Shown here one piece after another: positions 44,608 through 56,262 of a stretch of 64,000 nucleotides of DNA. How positions within the stretch are numbered: the first letter of the stretch is position 1; each line of letters opens with the position of its first letter. Source of the DNA: Verticillium longisporum (Eukaryota > Ascomycota > Sordariomycetes > Glomerellales > Plectosphaerellaceae). Under the pieces are notes generated by a model. The model worked only from the letters and a program-made list of their open reading frames with translations. It was not told the DNA's origin and ran no database searches. Both the position numbers and the translations under genes were made by a program. The stretch covers positions 1,612,001 to 1,676,000 of the forward strand of contig JAETXT010000005.1 of NCBI GenBank assembly GCA_019188255.1, written 5' to 3'.

Positions 44608-46630
44608 ATGGCTTTCGTCAGCGCCCGGCGCACGCCCTCGCACAAGGAGAGGCAGACGCAGAAGAGACAGGAAAAGCAGGAAAAACAGGAACAGGCCCAG
44701 GCCGGCCACGCCGCGTCCGATCCCGACTCCGATTCCGACCCCCAACTCCTAATGGAAGCTCGAAACGAGCAGAACAGGACCGCCGTTCTTCTTCGCCTCC
44801 TCGTCATCCGCGCCTTCAACGCTTACTGGGTCACCACCTTCTTTCAGCCTGATGAGTACTTCCAGGCCCTCGAGCCTGCCTGGCAGATGGCCTTCGGCCC
44901 AGGCGCCGGCGCCTGGCTGACCTGGGAGTGGCAGCACCAGCTTCGCTCCTCGCTGCATCCCGCCCTCTTCGCCGCCGTCTACTGGCTGGCCGATCAAGGC
45001 GCCCGGCTTCTGCCCGTCTGGCTCGACGCCCGCCCCATTCTTCTGGCCGCCGCTCCGAAGGCTGCCCAGGCTGCCTTTGCCGCCGCCGGCGACTGGTGCA
45101 CATGGCAGCTGGCCGTCCGTCTGTTCGGACCCGACACGAGTGCCTCCTGGTTTGCCGTAGGTTCTTGTGCCTCATAAAATGAGTTGCCTCATGAAATGAG
45201 ATGGACCAAGCTGACAGATGTAGCTATTCATGAGCATGTGCAACCCCTTCCATTGGTACTGCTCGACACGCACCTTTTCCAACTCACTTGAGACAACGCT
45301 CACCGTTGCGGCCCTCAACTACTGGCCCTGGGAATTGTTTGCTGAACATGAGTCGGTCAAAGAGAACCCTAAGGGACCTTCAATCATCCTCAAGAGTGTC
45401 AATGGTCTCCGCCTCTCACTCGTTCTCGCCGCCATCGCCGTGACGCTGCGTCCCACCAACATCATCATCTGGCTCACCGTCATCATCACCACATTCGCTA
45501 CAACATGTTTTAACCCCAAATCCGTCGTCACGTCGAGCATCTATGCTGTCCTCGTTCGCGAAATTATTCTTTGCGGTGGGCTTGTCCTCGGCTTGTCTCT
45601 CGTCTCGGATCGCCTCTGGTTTGGCGAGTGGACGCTGCCTGCCTACAAGTGGCTCTACTTCAACATCTCGCAGTCCCTCGCCGTCTTCTATGGCCGCAAT
45701 GACTGGCATTACTATCTGTCTCAAGGCATCCCTCTCCTAACGACAACTTTCCTCCCCTTCGCCCTTGCCGCCCTCTACAAGGTCCCCTCTACAGGCATCC
45801 GTGTCACAGACCTCACTCTCCGCACGCTTGCTGCCTCTGTCTATGCCATGATCGCCACCCTCTCCCTCATCTCACACAAGGAGATCCGCTTCATCTACCC
45901 TCTGCTACCAATGTTGCACGTCCTTGCCGCGCCTCTCGTATCCTCCTTCTTCACAAACCCCGCCCCCGCCCCGACGAAGGAAAAACCGCTACCCCGCCCG
46001 ACTCTCGCCCGCAGACCCCTCGTTTACGTAGCCCTCCTGCTCAACGCCACACTCGCGGGCTACCTTTCCATCTTCCACCAGCCCGCTCCGCTGCAGGTCC
46101 TCGATCTGTTGCGTGCCGATTTCGAGCGGGTCCACCCCGGCCCAGCCTCCCTCCTGCCACCTTTTCCAGAAGCCCTTCCCGCCGAGGCAGAGGCAGACCC
46201 GCTGTACGCGCTGTTCCTCACGCCGTGCCATTCGACCCCGTGGCGCGCCCACCTCGTCCACCCCGCCCTTCGCGCCCGCGCCTTGACGTGCGAGCCGCCG
46301 CTGCACACGCCGCCCGACTCCCCCGAGCGCCTGTCCTACCGCGACGAGGCCGATCGCTTCTACGACGACCCCATCGGCTTCCTCGGCCGCGAGCTGTGGC
46401 CCATAGAAGGCGGGGCATCACCCGTCCCGCGCTACATCATCGGCTTTGAGGGCATAGAGCCTTGGATCACTGAGTTCTTCGCCGCCAACGAGCACCTCGA
46501 CGTCCACCCGCGTCGCGTCTGGTCGGCCTGGAACGGTCTCTTCAGCGAGGACTGGCGCCGCGCTGGGCGTCTCGTGGTCTGGCAGACGAGGCCCGTGAAG
46601 AGGGCCCCTCCGCCCGTCAAGGAGACGTAA
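44608..46630 (+). CDS. gpi10: GPI mannosyltransferase 3 (Gpi10/PIG-B)
   Basis: Exons 44608-45156 and 45224-46630 (67-nt intron); 651 residues. After a charged cytosolic N-terminus (1-55, Lys/Gln/Glu-rich) comes the GT22 signature in the first lumenal loop, [18 protein letters not shown], with the acidic pair Asp82-Glu83. Next are [19 protein letters not shown] and a series of hydrophobic helices. [18 protein letters not shown] and [16 protein letters not shown] are conserved PIG-B/ALG9-family blocks. The enzyme adds the third mannose to the GPI anchor precursor in the ER lumen using dolichol-phosphate-mannose. The C-terminal part (about 480-651) is soluble and Pro/Arg-rich. The start ATG lies in gtcggccATGGCT, in good context. 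Confidence 0.93.
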
Positions 46631-47529
46631 CACGATGAGCGTGATGTATGCATAGCTACTTGTCTGTGTGATACTTCACACGTCAGATATACCATGTACG
46701 ATATTGCAGCGAAATTTAGCCATGAACACTGCGTTCCGCATTCAATCATCAGTTTAGATGCATGCACTCACATACTGCGAGACGAACCATCACACACAAT
46801 GCAGCAGACGGGCAAAGTCCTCGTATCATCCCCGCTATATTCAGATAGAGATGTTCTCCATATCACATCATCTTCGCCCCGCCGACCGCACATCCCACCC
46901 CCAGTCCACGACGGGGGCAGACAGACAGGGAGGAGAACAGGCCAGACTCAACCTCCCAAAAAATAAATAAGTACATACATGGTATCAAAGGGAGGCAAAC
47001 AGGGTTCATCAGCCTCCAAAAGAGAAGAACAGCAGACCCAGAGCAGGAATTCGACGTCCAAGAGCACGCGGGGGGCAAGAGCAACTCCGTCCACGTGAAG
47101 AGCGAAAATCATATGAACGGCAAAAATAACGAAGAGACAACTCCGCACATTATAAGTAGTTCGTTTCCCTTGTCCCCCCTTCCCCCTCCACCGTCGCTAC
47201 GTAAGGAGGCAAACCGAAGGGGAGTGGCAAAAAACACACAAGAAGCCTACATCAAGTCCCGTGGTTTCCATGAAATCAGCTTCGAGACCTGCCTCGACCC
47301 GGATGGACGAGGTCAAGGAGGAGCAGAGGAAAAGGAAGAAGTAGAACAAGAAGAATAAAAATCGTATTAAAGGGTGGGAAGGGGGAGGGGGAAAAGGTGG
47401 GCAGTACATCCTCCTTGGCTGTCATGCTGCAGATCTCCCGCGCCCGGCAGCGCTGATCACCTGCAGCTGGTGCGCGCCTTTCAGGCCAAGAATGATCAAT
47501 GCCATGTTATCTCATTACAGTATACCACT
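46631..47529. other. Convergent 3' region between gpi10 and the RhoGAP gene
   Basis: About 900 bases between two convergent stop codons. It contains purine- and pyrimidine-rich stretches (about 47160-47400) and no supported gene. Confidence 0.4.
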
Positions 47530-50500
47530 CTACTTGGTGCTCTCCTCTGGCTCTTCGACCGTTGTTGGCAAAGTCACAGGGAACGGAGCTGTGGAAGTTG
47601 ACGGCTGAGGCTGCGGCTGTGGTTGCGGCTGCGCCAGCTCTGTTGGCTGTTCCGCGGGTGGTTGCACTGGTTGTTGGGCTGGCTGTTGGGATGACGTCGG
47701 TTGCTGATGGTCGTCCGGCGGCTGCGACGGAGCTGACGCTGGCTGCTGAGTGACAGGTGGCTGAGGAGCCGGTTGCTGAGGAGCTGGGTGCTGGGGCACT
47801 GGGTGCTGGGACGTTGACTGTGGAAGAGTCGCCTGTTGAGCTACCGGCTGCGGTTGATAAACGGGCTGCGGCTGAGACTGTGTCGTCGACTGCGGCGTGG
47901 TTGCGGGCTGCTGAGGAGCTTGAGGAACCGACTGGCTCGGTGTAGATCGCGGCTCTTCTCTTCGGATATCCAGGCTCTTCCCTCGACTCGGTAGTATGGC
48001 GGCACTCAGTCCACCGGGTTGCCGCGTATCCGCGGGAGGGGACTTATTCCTCCTTTGTTCAGCGTTCTCCTTGGCCTCCCGATACTTGTTTCGAATCCAG
48101 CCAATCGGCCCCTTGGGCTCGTCTCGCCCACTGTCTTGCGCGTCCCTCTCCTGGTTGAGTGAGTCCAGGCTGAAGACTTCTGGACCAGACGAGACGTCGG
48201 TGCCCTCTGCCGTGAAGCTCTTTCGTGGTCTGTTGCTGGAGCTGCCGATTGATGTCGCGCTCCTCTCAGCACGGTCATTAGAGCCCAAGCCTAGCCGCGG
48301 CGAGTTCACTCCTGGAGGCGAAGGTCCGGAATCATCTTTCCTGCTCCGGGACAGCCTCCATCGCCGTTTCTTCTCCTTGATGCTATCGGCTGCCTCTGCC
48401 GTTGAAATGCTCACAGGTTCATCCAGTTGGTCCATGTCCGAGCCTTCGTTGAAAGAGGAGTGAAGAGAGGCTGGCGGCGATTTATTTGCCTTGAGATTAG
48501 TTTCGGGGTAATGCGAAGTGTGGTGCGGGGCGTGGGAACCACGTGCTGTCAATTCCGCTGCCTGGGCTTCGGCGGCCACCGGCGCCTGGGCAGGTGGTGG
48601 GCTGGTTTCGGGGATGGGGGATGGGGCATTGACCATGGGGTTGGTGGCTTCGACGCTCGGTGGGGGGGGCGCCGAGTGCGCTCCCTGAAGAGAGGTGGTA
48701 GAGCTTGCCGCACTAGGGTTCACACTGCCTCCTGGTATCCTCTTCTTCTTCAGCTTGTTCGGTTGCCTGCGCTCGGTCTCGCCCGAGGGCGACCTTTGGA
48801 AGATGCTCTGCAAGTTTCTTTCCCTAGAGGGAGTTCCTTCTTGAGGCAGTTCGAGGAGCCTTTCTTGACTCCTGCCTGCGCCACTCACAGACCCAGGTGC
48901 GAGGGTGGCCGCACCCATTGGTGGTGCAAGACTGGATGGAGCAGTGGACCTGGACGGGCTTGGCTGCTCATTTGGCGTTGCTGGCGTTATGTGTTCTGTC
49001 AAGGCTGGGCCTGTGGGTGATGTGAGGGGCGAAATGTTGTCTTTGCGGAATCTGCCAGCGGGCAGGTGCGGTGACTTTTTCGATGGCACGGTGTTGCTTC
49101 TACCAAGACCGCTCGAAGGAGTAGCAACCAAGCCAGGACTGTTGGGCGTGACGGCTCCATCGTGCCGTGAATGGCGCGAGGATGTAGACTGATGACGCCG
49201 GAGCTTTCCGTCTCTTCGAACGCTATCGGCGCCAGCGCTTGCGTTCGACGCAGAACGGCCGAGCGTCGATCGTCTGTTGGGCGTAGGCGTCGTCGGGCCA
49301 CTAACCGGCGGTGTGCCTTTTTCGATCTCCTGCTTCGTCTTCTCATCCGTCGCGGTTCCTTGCATGCCGATCAAGAAATGATCCTGGTTCTCGATCAGGA
49401 AGATAATGACACATTGGTTCAGTCGGTATTCCTCAGGGGCCATCGCGTGGTCAGGATGAGACAGCATGCCGGGTTGGAAAATGGCGGCGAGATTCTGGGA
49501 GTTCATCCTGTTCTCGTCTGACTTGGCAGCAAAGACGGCGAGCAGATCCAGTATGTACAGAAGCAGCTGACGATTCAACGGAGGTAGCTCGGTGATGAGC
49601 TGCTGGTATTTAATGATGGCACCTTGCTCGTCGAAATTGTCGATGAGCTGTGGTCCCTCTGCGTCGCCGACAGCTTGTTTCGTAGCGCCTTTCAAGGGTT
49701 CCCGGAACTTTTCGTAGAGATCTAGAGGCACAACAGGCTCGGGCAGGTCGTTGAGGTATCGTCGCAGGACGTTTGCAGCATCGTGCACGGTGTAGCCGTC
49801 CCAGTCCAAGCCCTTGCCGTATCGATCTGGTGAGTCGAATATGGTTTTCAGCTCCTTGATGCGCTTCTCCGAGCCGCTGAGACGAAAGATGCCCTCGATG
49901 CTGGTTGCTGGAGGCCAGAGTCAGCACCAAGACCAATGGTGAACAGCTTCTGAAGCTCAACTCACCCTTTTCCTTCAGGTATACACCACACTTGGCTACT
50001 ACAATGGGAACATAGCCGTAGATATAGCTTTGTCCGTTCTCGTCGATCAGGGAAATGGCAACATTTGCGTAGGTGATACTCTGTCGGAGGGGCACGCCGA
50101 AGATGCCGGGGGATCGGGTATCTGTAGAAGCTTCTTTAGTCTTGGTCTTAGGTATTGGAATTGCGTGGGCTGGGCGTGAAGCGTGTAGACAACGGTGAAC
50201 GAATGACGGGGAGGGGTCGGGGACTTTGTCTGCAGGTGCAGGATTCAGATGGCAAACAGCTGTCGCTTCACTAGAAACAACAGAGGCTTTCGCCGTGACA
50301 TGGGCGTCCTGCATCTGCAAAACATGAGCTAGCGGGTGCAGGGCGGTGTCGACTCGGTCTTGGACGTCTTCACTGAAGACTGGCTGCTGTGTTCTGTGTG
50401 GGACTTGAGATACGCGACTGGAGAGAGTCGTACCCTGAGATTCCTGGTGCTTCGACGGTAGCTTGAAGCCTTTCCACCAAGATCGCAGATCTCGTTTGCT

Positions 50501-50554
50501 CGGGGGCGAGGTCGCATTCGCGGTCCCAGGGTGGGAGCCAGACGCGGCTGACAT
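47530..50554 (-). CDS. Rho GTPase-activating protein, Sac7/Bag7-like
   Basis: Minus-strand exons 50554-50434, 50121-49966 and 49907-47530; 884 residues. The N-terminus has the family-specific KSWWKGFKLPSKHQ-like block (here RSWWKGFKLPSKHQES). After a 312-nt intron it continues DTRSPGIFGVPLRQSITY. The RhoGAP domain (about 50-260) has GYVPIVVAKCGVYLKEK, the arginine finger Arg101 in EGIFRLSGSEKR, and LNDLPEPVVPLDLYEKF. The long C-terminal half is Ser/Pro-rich, ending in a Pro/Gln repeat tract (PQPQPQP, PAPQQPAPQPP) that is disordered. Sac7 turns off Rho1 in cell-wall integrity and actin control. Intron 1 is a multiple of three and open in frame, so it could be annotated as a 104-residue insert; homologs lack it. 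Intron 2 is 58 nt. Confidence 0.9.
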
Positions 50555-53500
50555 GGCAGCGACGGCGCGAGGGGGGTCGAAGCTCAATTCGCGAGTCGCG
50601 CCAGAGTCGTTCGTTCGAGTCGCGGCGCGATAGAGGTGCGAGAAGATGAGCAACGGAGGTTGCCGGACAAGTCGAGTCGGTCGATGTTATTGTCGGGGGT
50701 GGTGAGGATGCAGTGGGATCGTGAGATTAGGGCCCGTCGCATGTGTTGAAAGGGGGGGCGGGCAGGAGGAGGAGGAGGAGGATATGCAGTGTCGGGTGCC
50801 AATGCGCAAAGGTGCGACACGGCCAGGGTTTGGTCGCGAGGCTTGCTGCGGTGGCGCGGTTGGCTTCCTCTGTCGAGCAAATGGATGGCTTATCAGGGAG
50901 AAGCAGGACAGTTGGTCTGCGTATCTGCGTGTGTGTCTCTGACGGCGTTGTGTCGAGCCAGGTGGTTCAGGTCGTCGGCGAAACAATGATGGGAAGGGTG
51001 AAGGGATTGTTGCCAGGTCCGGAGGCGGCCAGCGGGCCAGAAGGTGAGCGAGTGGGTGTTGCAGTCAGTCAGGCCTGTCTCGTCAGGTCGAATTCGGAGG
51101 AGCTGTGGGATGGGATGGGAACCAAGTGGGAACGAGCCACGAGCCGGCGCTAGGTAGGCAGGGGTGGATGCGGAGGAGAGTGAACAGCGAGAGAGGGAGA
51201 GCGAGAGAGGGGCAGCACAGCGCGATCAGCGGCTCTGTGAGTTGGTAGGTAGGCCGGGCTGGGCTTTGACTGGGCTGACAGGGCGGCTCTTGGAACGAAT
51301 ACCCAATGCAGGATCGCGCCGTATCGTTTCGTTTCGCTCGTGGTCACGCCTTGGATCGGTTAGACCAGGATGGGAACGAGGAAGTCAGACCCAAAATGGG
51401 GGAGGGGAAAAAATAATTCGTGGTGGATGACAAGCGCTACACAGGCGGCAGGTGTGCTGTGCAGCCGCCTGTGCTGTTCGCTTGGTATTGACGGCCTGCC
51501 TGCTGCCTGCCTGCTGGTTTGCTGGCTTTGTTGTTGATATTGGCGGCGCAGGGTGCAATTTCGATTACTCCACCCTTCGCGGGGAGCCCTGGATCGAGAA
51601 ACCAGTTGTGGTGGATGGGGGTGATGTTCCAGGCCTCTGCGTCCAAGCACCCGCGCTCAGCGTCCAACGTCCAAGAACCAGGGGGCTCCGCAGCGCCGCC
51701 TCAGGACAGCAACCCAAGTCGTCCGTCGAGTCAAGCTAGCCGTCGTCAGCGGTGCGATGCAGCGACGTAGCTGGGGTCAGGCCTGTCGCCGGTGGATATG
51801 ACGAAACTGAGAGATGCTGCTCGCAGGGGGGGGGACAGGAGGGGGGCAGCATCAACAATGACGGACAACAGATGATACTTTGAGGAGACACCTGAACGGA
51901 CTCGAGATTCCTTTATTGGGCAGTGGCAAAGACTCATGGAACGAAACTGGGAAGAAATCCACAGTCACAATGGAGATGGAGATGGCCGTGTTGCAAAAGT
52001 AACATGCACAACAAAGGTGGGTGCAGAAGGGGAATCATTCCATATCAGACATGGCGGTTTTGCCAGGCCCGAAGCATTGGAGTGCCTACTTATTAGTGCC
52101 CTCCAGCACACCAGTGCCTGATCTGAGGTGCCAGTCTAGGTGGAAACCCCCAGCGCGCGGTGCCGTCAGCAAACAGTACTTTGGGTATCTGCGGTGTGCG
52201 TGTGGGTACGGATGTGGGTGTGGCTAATGCAGTGGGGGCTGAAATGCCTCCAGCACAACTCGTTGCAGGCACCAAAATAAAGAGCCAAGGTGCAGCCACT
52301 CCCACCTTTCTTTGGACTTTTGGTCTCTCACCGATGATGAGATGAGACGAGATGAGCCTGAATTCTTGGTCGGAGCCGAGGTCCTCCACATCCATGGCAC
52401 TGGCCACCGTCAAACTCGTATCATCACTAAGTACTGGCTGCCTGGCTGCCAACCGGCCTCTCCCAAAGTCGAATAACAAGCTCGGCTGACGAGCTCGGCC
52501 TACTTTGATGTTGGTTTGTGTGGTAACACGAGACGCACGCCTGGCCCGGGACTTTTCATTTCCTGCCATTTTTCCGACTGCCTGCATCTGCATCAGTGCG
52601 ACTCGGTCCATCCTCGAACGAGGAGCGTCAGCCGAAAATCCTTGGTTCCATTCGACTCGCGACAATGGTATATAGCGCAAGCGACGAACGAGCTGGACGT
52701 GGTCTGGTGTGCTAAATATAAGCTTCCCGCCGTGCCGCTGCATCGCGCCTCGTTGTGCATGCACCGAGCGCCAGAACCTGCACTATTGACCTGGTGCCAC
52801 AGAGCCATCCCGTGCTACCACGTCGCCTCGCAGGGCGTGTCTCCTGCTCGTCGTATAGCTCTCGCCATCTCTGCCCTGTCAGGCTCGGCCCATCACGAGA
52901 TGGACGTGTTGGCCCTTATCCGCCTGCATTCGGTACCAGCTGAAGGCCGCGCGCCCATCTCACGGTCTGTCTATCTATCTGTCGGGCTGCAACCGGGAGA
53001 GACAACAAAAAAAAAAACTTGGCTGGAGGAGGACCCGCCCGGACCAGTATCTGCTGGGTAGCGGGCTGCTACCTCCTACCACCTGCTCGCCAGGGATATA
53101 TTCGCTCAGGGATCAGATCTCGCGAACATGATCTGTCGTCACAAGCGCCTTGGATGCGAGTGGAGCGATGTGACAGATCTCGTCGGCCCTGGAACCCCAA
53201 CCTTTCCAAACACGATGACGTCGTCACGGCTTTCGCGCGCATGTAACCCTCATTTCCATGCGGTCGGCGGGGAATTCGCGGTCCAGGTCGGTCTTCCACG
53301 CTCGGCTCGTCATTTCAGGTGAAGAAGACCGAGACCCAACGTAGAACGCAGTCTTCTGTATGAAGGGGGCCGCGCCCCATCTGCGGACCTGAAGCTAAAC
53401 GTGATCTACACTCTGCGGAAAGGAGGGAGCCTCAAAATATGCCGCCTTACCCATTGGAGCTGGTTCTATTGACATCACTGACTCCGCATTTGGACCGGCA

Positions 53501-54661
53501 GCATTCCGACAGAGCTCTGTTTTTTCAACCTGCAAGGATGCGGAAGACGTCGCCCTCGGACTAGAGACGAAGAGCTAGCCTTCAAGACAGCATCGCAGTA
53601 CGCAATCCTCGGTGGCCAGTCATGCTTAGGGTTACTCTGCTTGTGTACGCTTGATTGGTCTGCTGTCAAGCCCATTCACTGTGGCGCCCCTCCTTGGTGA
53701 CTTTGCATCCCCAAAAAAGCATTCGGGGTGAGCTTCAAACAGGAGCGCCTACCAATGAGCCGAGACTGTGGACACGGTATCTCGTCATGGATGTCCGGAT
53801 GCCATCTCATTGGAAGCAGTCGCCTGTCCAACTCTGAAAGCTCCATGAGAAGCTCGATCACGAGTTGCTTCTTATCGAATCAAGGCGGACAAAGTGCATG
53901 CTCTGGCTTCCGTCGCGCGGGTTCGGGCCAATTGCCGAACTGACGAGAGACTCAACATGGCAACTACCGCAGTCATTGAAATGCAGGGCCATTTCGCGTG
54001 GCACTGCTTTCGTCTGTTTTCCTCGCTTAGGTCGTGACCAACTCGGTGCTCTGTCGGTCCGAACATGTGGTCCCTTGTGGCTGTTATTGAGTCGCGCTCT
54101 CAGAACGGCATCTGGCCCTCTTCTCTCACAATCTCACGCTCGCCGCTTATGCTACAGTAACAACTGGTGCTGGTCGCTGCTAAATTTGGTGGTGTACGTG
54201 TTTCGGTATCGGGATTGAATGGCTGAAAGGTGTCATGCTGAGAGTCAGTCCCTACTGTAAGCACTTCCAAGAGGCTTGTGAAAAACGCGTCGAACCAAGC
54301 CCCATGCAACGTGGCAACCACAGGATGTATCACAAATCATCAGAAAAAGCACCTACCTTGAGCTGTGATACATGACAGAGAGCCATCGTCGATAAGCAAC
54401 ACTGGATTGGCCATGAGCACACGGGCGAAGGTTTGGCGGAGAGCGGGGCTTCGACCCAAAAGCCCAGTCAAGTGCCACCTGGCTTGTGCTCTAGTATGTC
54501 TCGCAGGGGTAGCTTCAGCCACGGTGGCTCGAGCGACGACTTCATCCTGACAAAGTGCCGTTTGAAGCCCACGACACCCCTCCCCACGACGACGACGACG
54601 ACCCTACCAGATCGACGACGAGACTGCACATTTCTGTACCTACTTCTGAGGTGCTTCCAGA
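50555..54661. other. Large gene-poor stretch between the RhoGAP and use1 genes
   Basis: About 4.1 kb. The first kilobase is the promoter side of the RhoGAP gene, rich in G and A on the + strand with AGAGAGGG-type runs (about 51170-51215). The rest holds many overlapping ORFs of up to about 220 codons (for example 52764-52093 minus), none with a domain, signal peptide or convincing splice structure. A G run of nine lies at 51827-51835 and an A run at about 53007-53017. An unrecognised short gene or non-coding RNA cannot be ruled out. Confidence 0.4.
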
Positions 54662-55840
54662 ATGGCTCGACTCTCCCACGCACTGGGCGTCACGCCAGTC
54701 GCAACGCCCGAACGAGGCACTGCCGAACTAGCACAGCTCCTCTCCCGACTCGAACACACGATCCTCCGTGCAGACCAGGCGCGCGAACGAAGACTGCGGT
54801 CAAGCGAGTTTGAGAGAGCGCGCATCAACTCGGTATGAAATCTCCACTTCGCAGCCATGCGTCGATATGACAAGACGTCTAACCTGGTCATCGTAGAACC
54901 TGGACTACGCGAGGAGTCTCCTCACAAGACTGGAGCAGGAAACGATTGGACTGAAGTTTCAGGCAAGGAAAGCAGAGCTGCAGACCGACCTGAACGTCAA
55001 GAGGGAACTTTTGGAGACGCTTGTGGATCGTATGCTCGACCTGGGACAGGTGCGCCCGCAGTCCGAACACGAGATCAAGGCCGTGGCTGATGCTTTCGAC
55101 AGGTACATGACGACGATGGCGACAGTTCTGAAGGAGAAGACTTGGTGAGCGAAATTATACCCACACCAAGCGAGAGCATGGACTCGCAGTCGACAGACAT
55201 ACCGACCGAGGGGACAGAGGATGCCGAGGCATCAGATCCAGAACCCGAGATACCAGATCTGCCCCCGCCAGTTGCCTCACAGACGATCCAGCCACCAGGC
55301 AGCGCAGAACAGTCCACAGGCACGACGCGGGATCCGGATCATGCGTCTCCAGAAATCCCCTCGGCACCCGCAACAACGACAACCCAGACGCTCCGTGCGA
55401 GGGGGCCCCAGCCGTCGTCAGCACAAGATACTGCAGCCACGACGGCGCGCGCAGCTCTCTTTGCCAACCGGCGCACCACTACCGGCCTATCTACGAAGAC
55501 GGGCTCCTCGACAGCCACCGCCGAAGCCATCCTCGACCACCAGCGTGCCGAGCAAGACGCTCTGTCCGGCTCCATCTTGAAGATGGCCAGTGCGCTCAAG
55601 GCGTCATCACAACGGTTCTCTACGACGCTCGAAGAGGACAAGGCCTTGCTGAGCCGCGCAGGAGAGGGCATGGATCGGACGGAAAAGGGCATGGATGCCG
55701 CTAGCCGACGTATGGGCGCACTGAAGCGCATGACGGAGGGAAAGGGCTGGTACGGCAGGATGATTCTCTACGCCTGGGTGTATGGGCTCATGGTTGCGTT
55801 GGTGCTACTGGTGTTCGTCATGCCGAAGCTGCGTTTCTGA
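54662..55840 (+). CDS. use1: ER SNARE Use1
   Basis: Exons 54662-54832, 54897-55049 and 55103-55840 (introns 64 and 53 nt); 353 residues. The N-terminal helical region is MARLSHALGV...LLSRLEHTIL...NLDYARSLLTRLEQE. An acidic stretch follows (VHDDDGDSSEGEDLVSEI, then IPTPSESMDS). The C-terminal SNARE-like helix contains QDALSGSILKMASALKASSQ and ends in one membrane anchor (about 328-348, AWVYGLMVALVLLVFVMPKL). The layout fits Use1, the Qc-type SNARE that drives Golgi-to-ER COPI vesicle fusion with Sec20, Ufe1 and Sec22. Intron 2 is inferred from the frame: without it the reading frame stops at TGG-TGA before the acidic stretch. The intron is open in frame for 53 nt. Confidence 0.88.
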
Positions 55841-56262
55841 TCAATGAGGTGGTAAACATGGGATGGTAACGAGTAAGGCGCAATCTGGGAAACACCTCAA
55901 ATGGTGGAAGAATTCATGTCCTAAGGTATTAACGATCCTACCAGCGCGAGAAACGCTCGCTAAGCTATTGAACTGAGCTAACGCAGAAGCAAGAGAAACA
56001 TTTGTTTCTGGGTATCTTTTTTATGAACACCTTGAATCGTCATCCTGATACCCTTGCAAACCCGGATGCCATGCCTTGCTATCCATAAGAGCAACCATTT
56101 CCCCCCTGATTATCTCGTGACCCATCCGTAGCGTTGTTAGACGCACTCATGCGAAGCAACCTGAATCATATGCAACGACTACCATGCGAAACATGCAAAT
56201 CGTGGTAGCGCTTGCCTCGATATGTGCAGGCGAAGCCAAAACGTACCTTTCGTAGCGCAAAT
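55841..56262. other. Convergent 3' region between use1 and the BRCT gene
   Basis: About 420 bases between convergent stop codons. A tRNA-like stretch on the minus strand (about 55921-55990) was considered and rejected. Confidence 0.4.

Noticed and set aside
52093..52764. 223-codon minus-strand ORF
   Set aside because: Mixed composition with no domain or conserved motif; several equally long ORFs overlap it on the other strand.
55921..55990. tRNA-like stretch on the minus strand (TTAGCTCAGTT and GGATCGTTAATACC)
   Set aside because: The A-box-like part is plausible, but the acceptor stem does not pair, the anticodon loop is not seven bases and the B box is poor.
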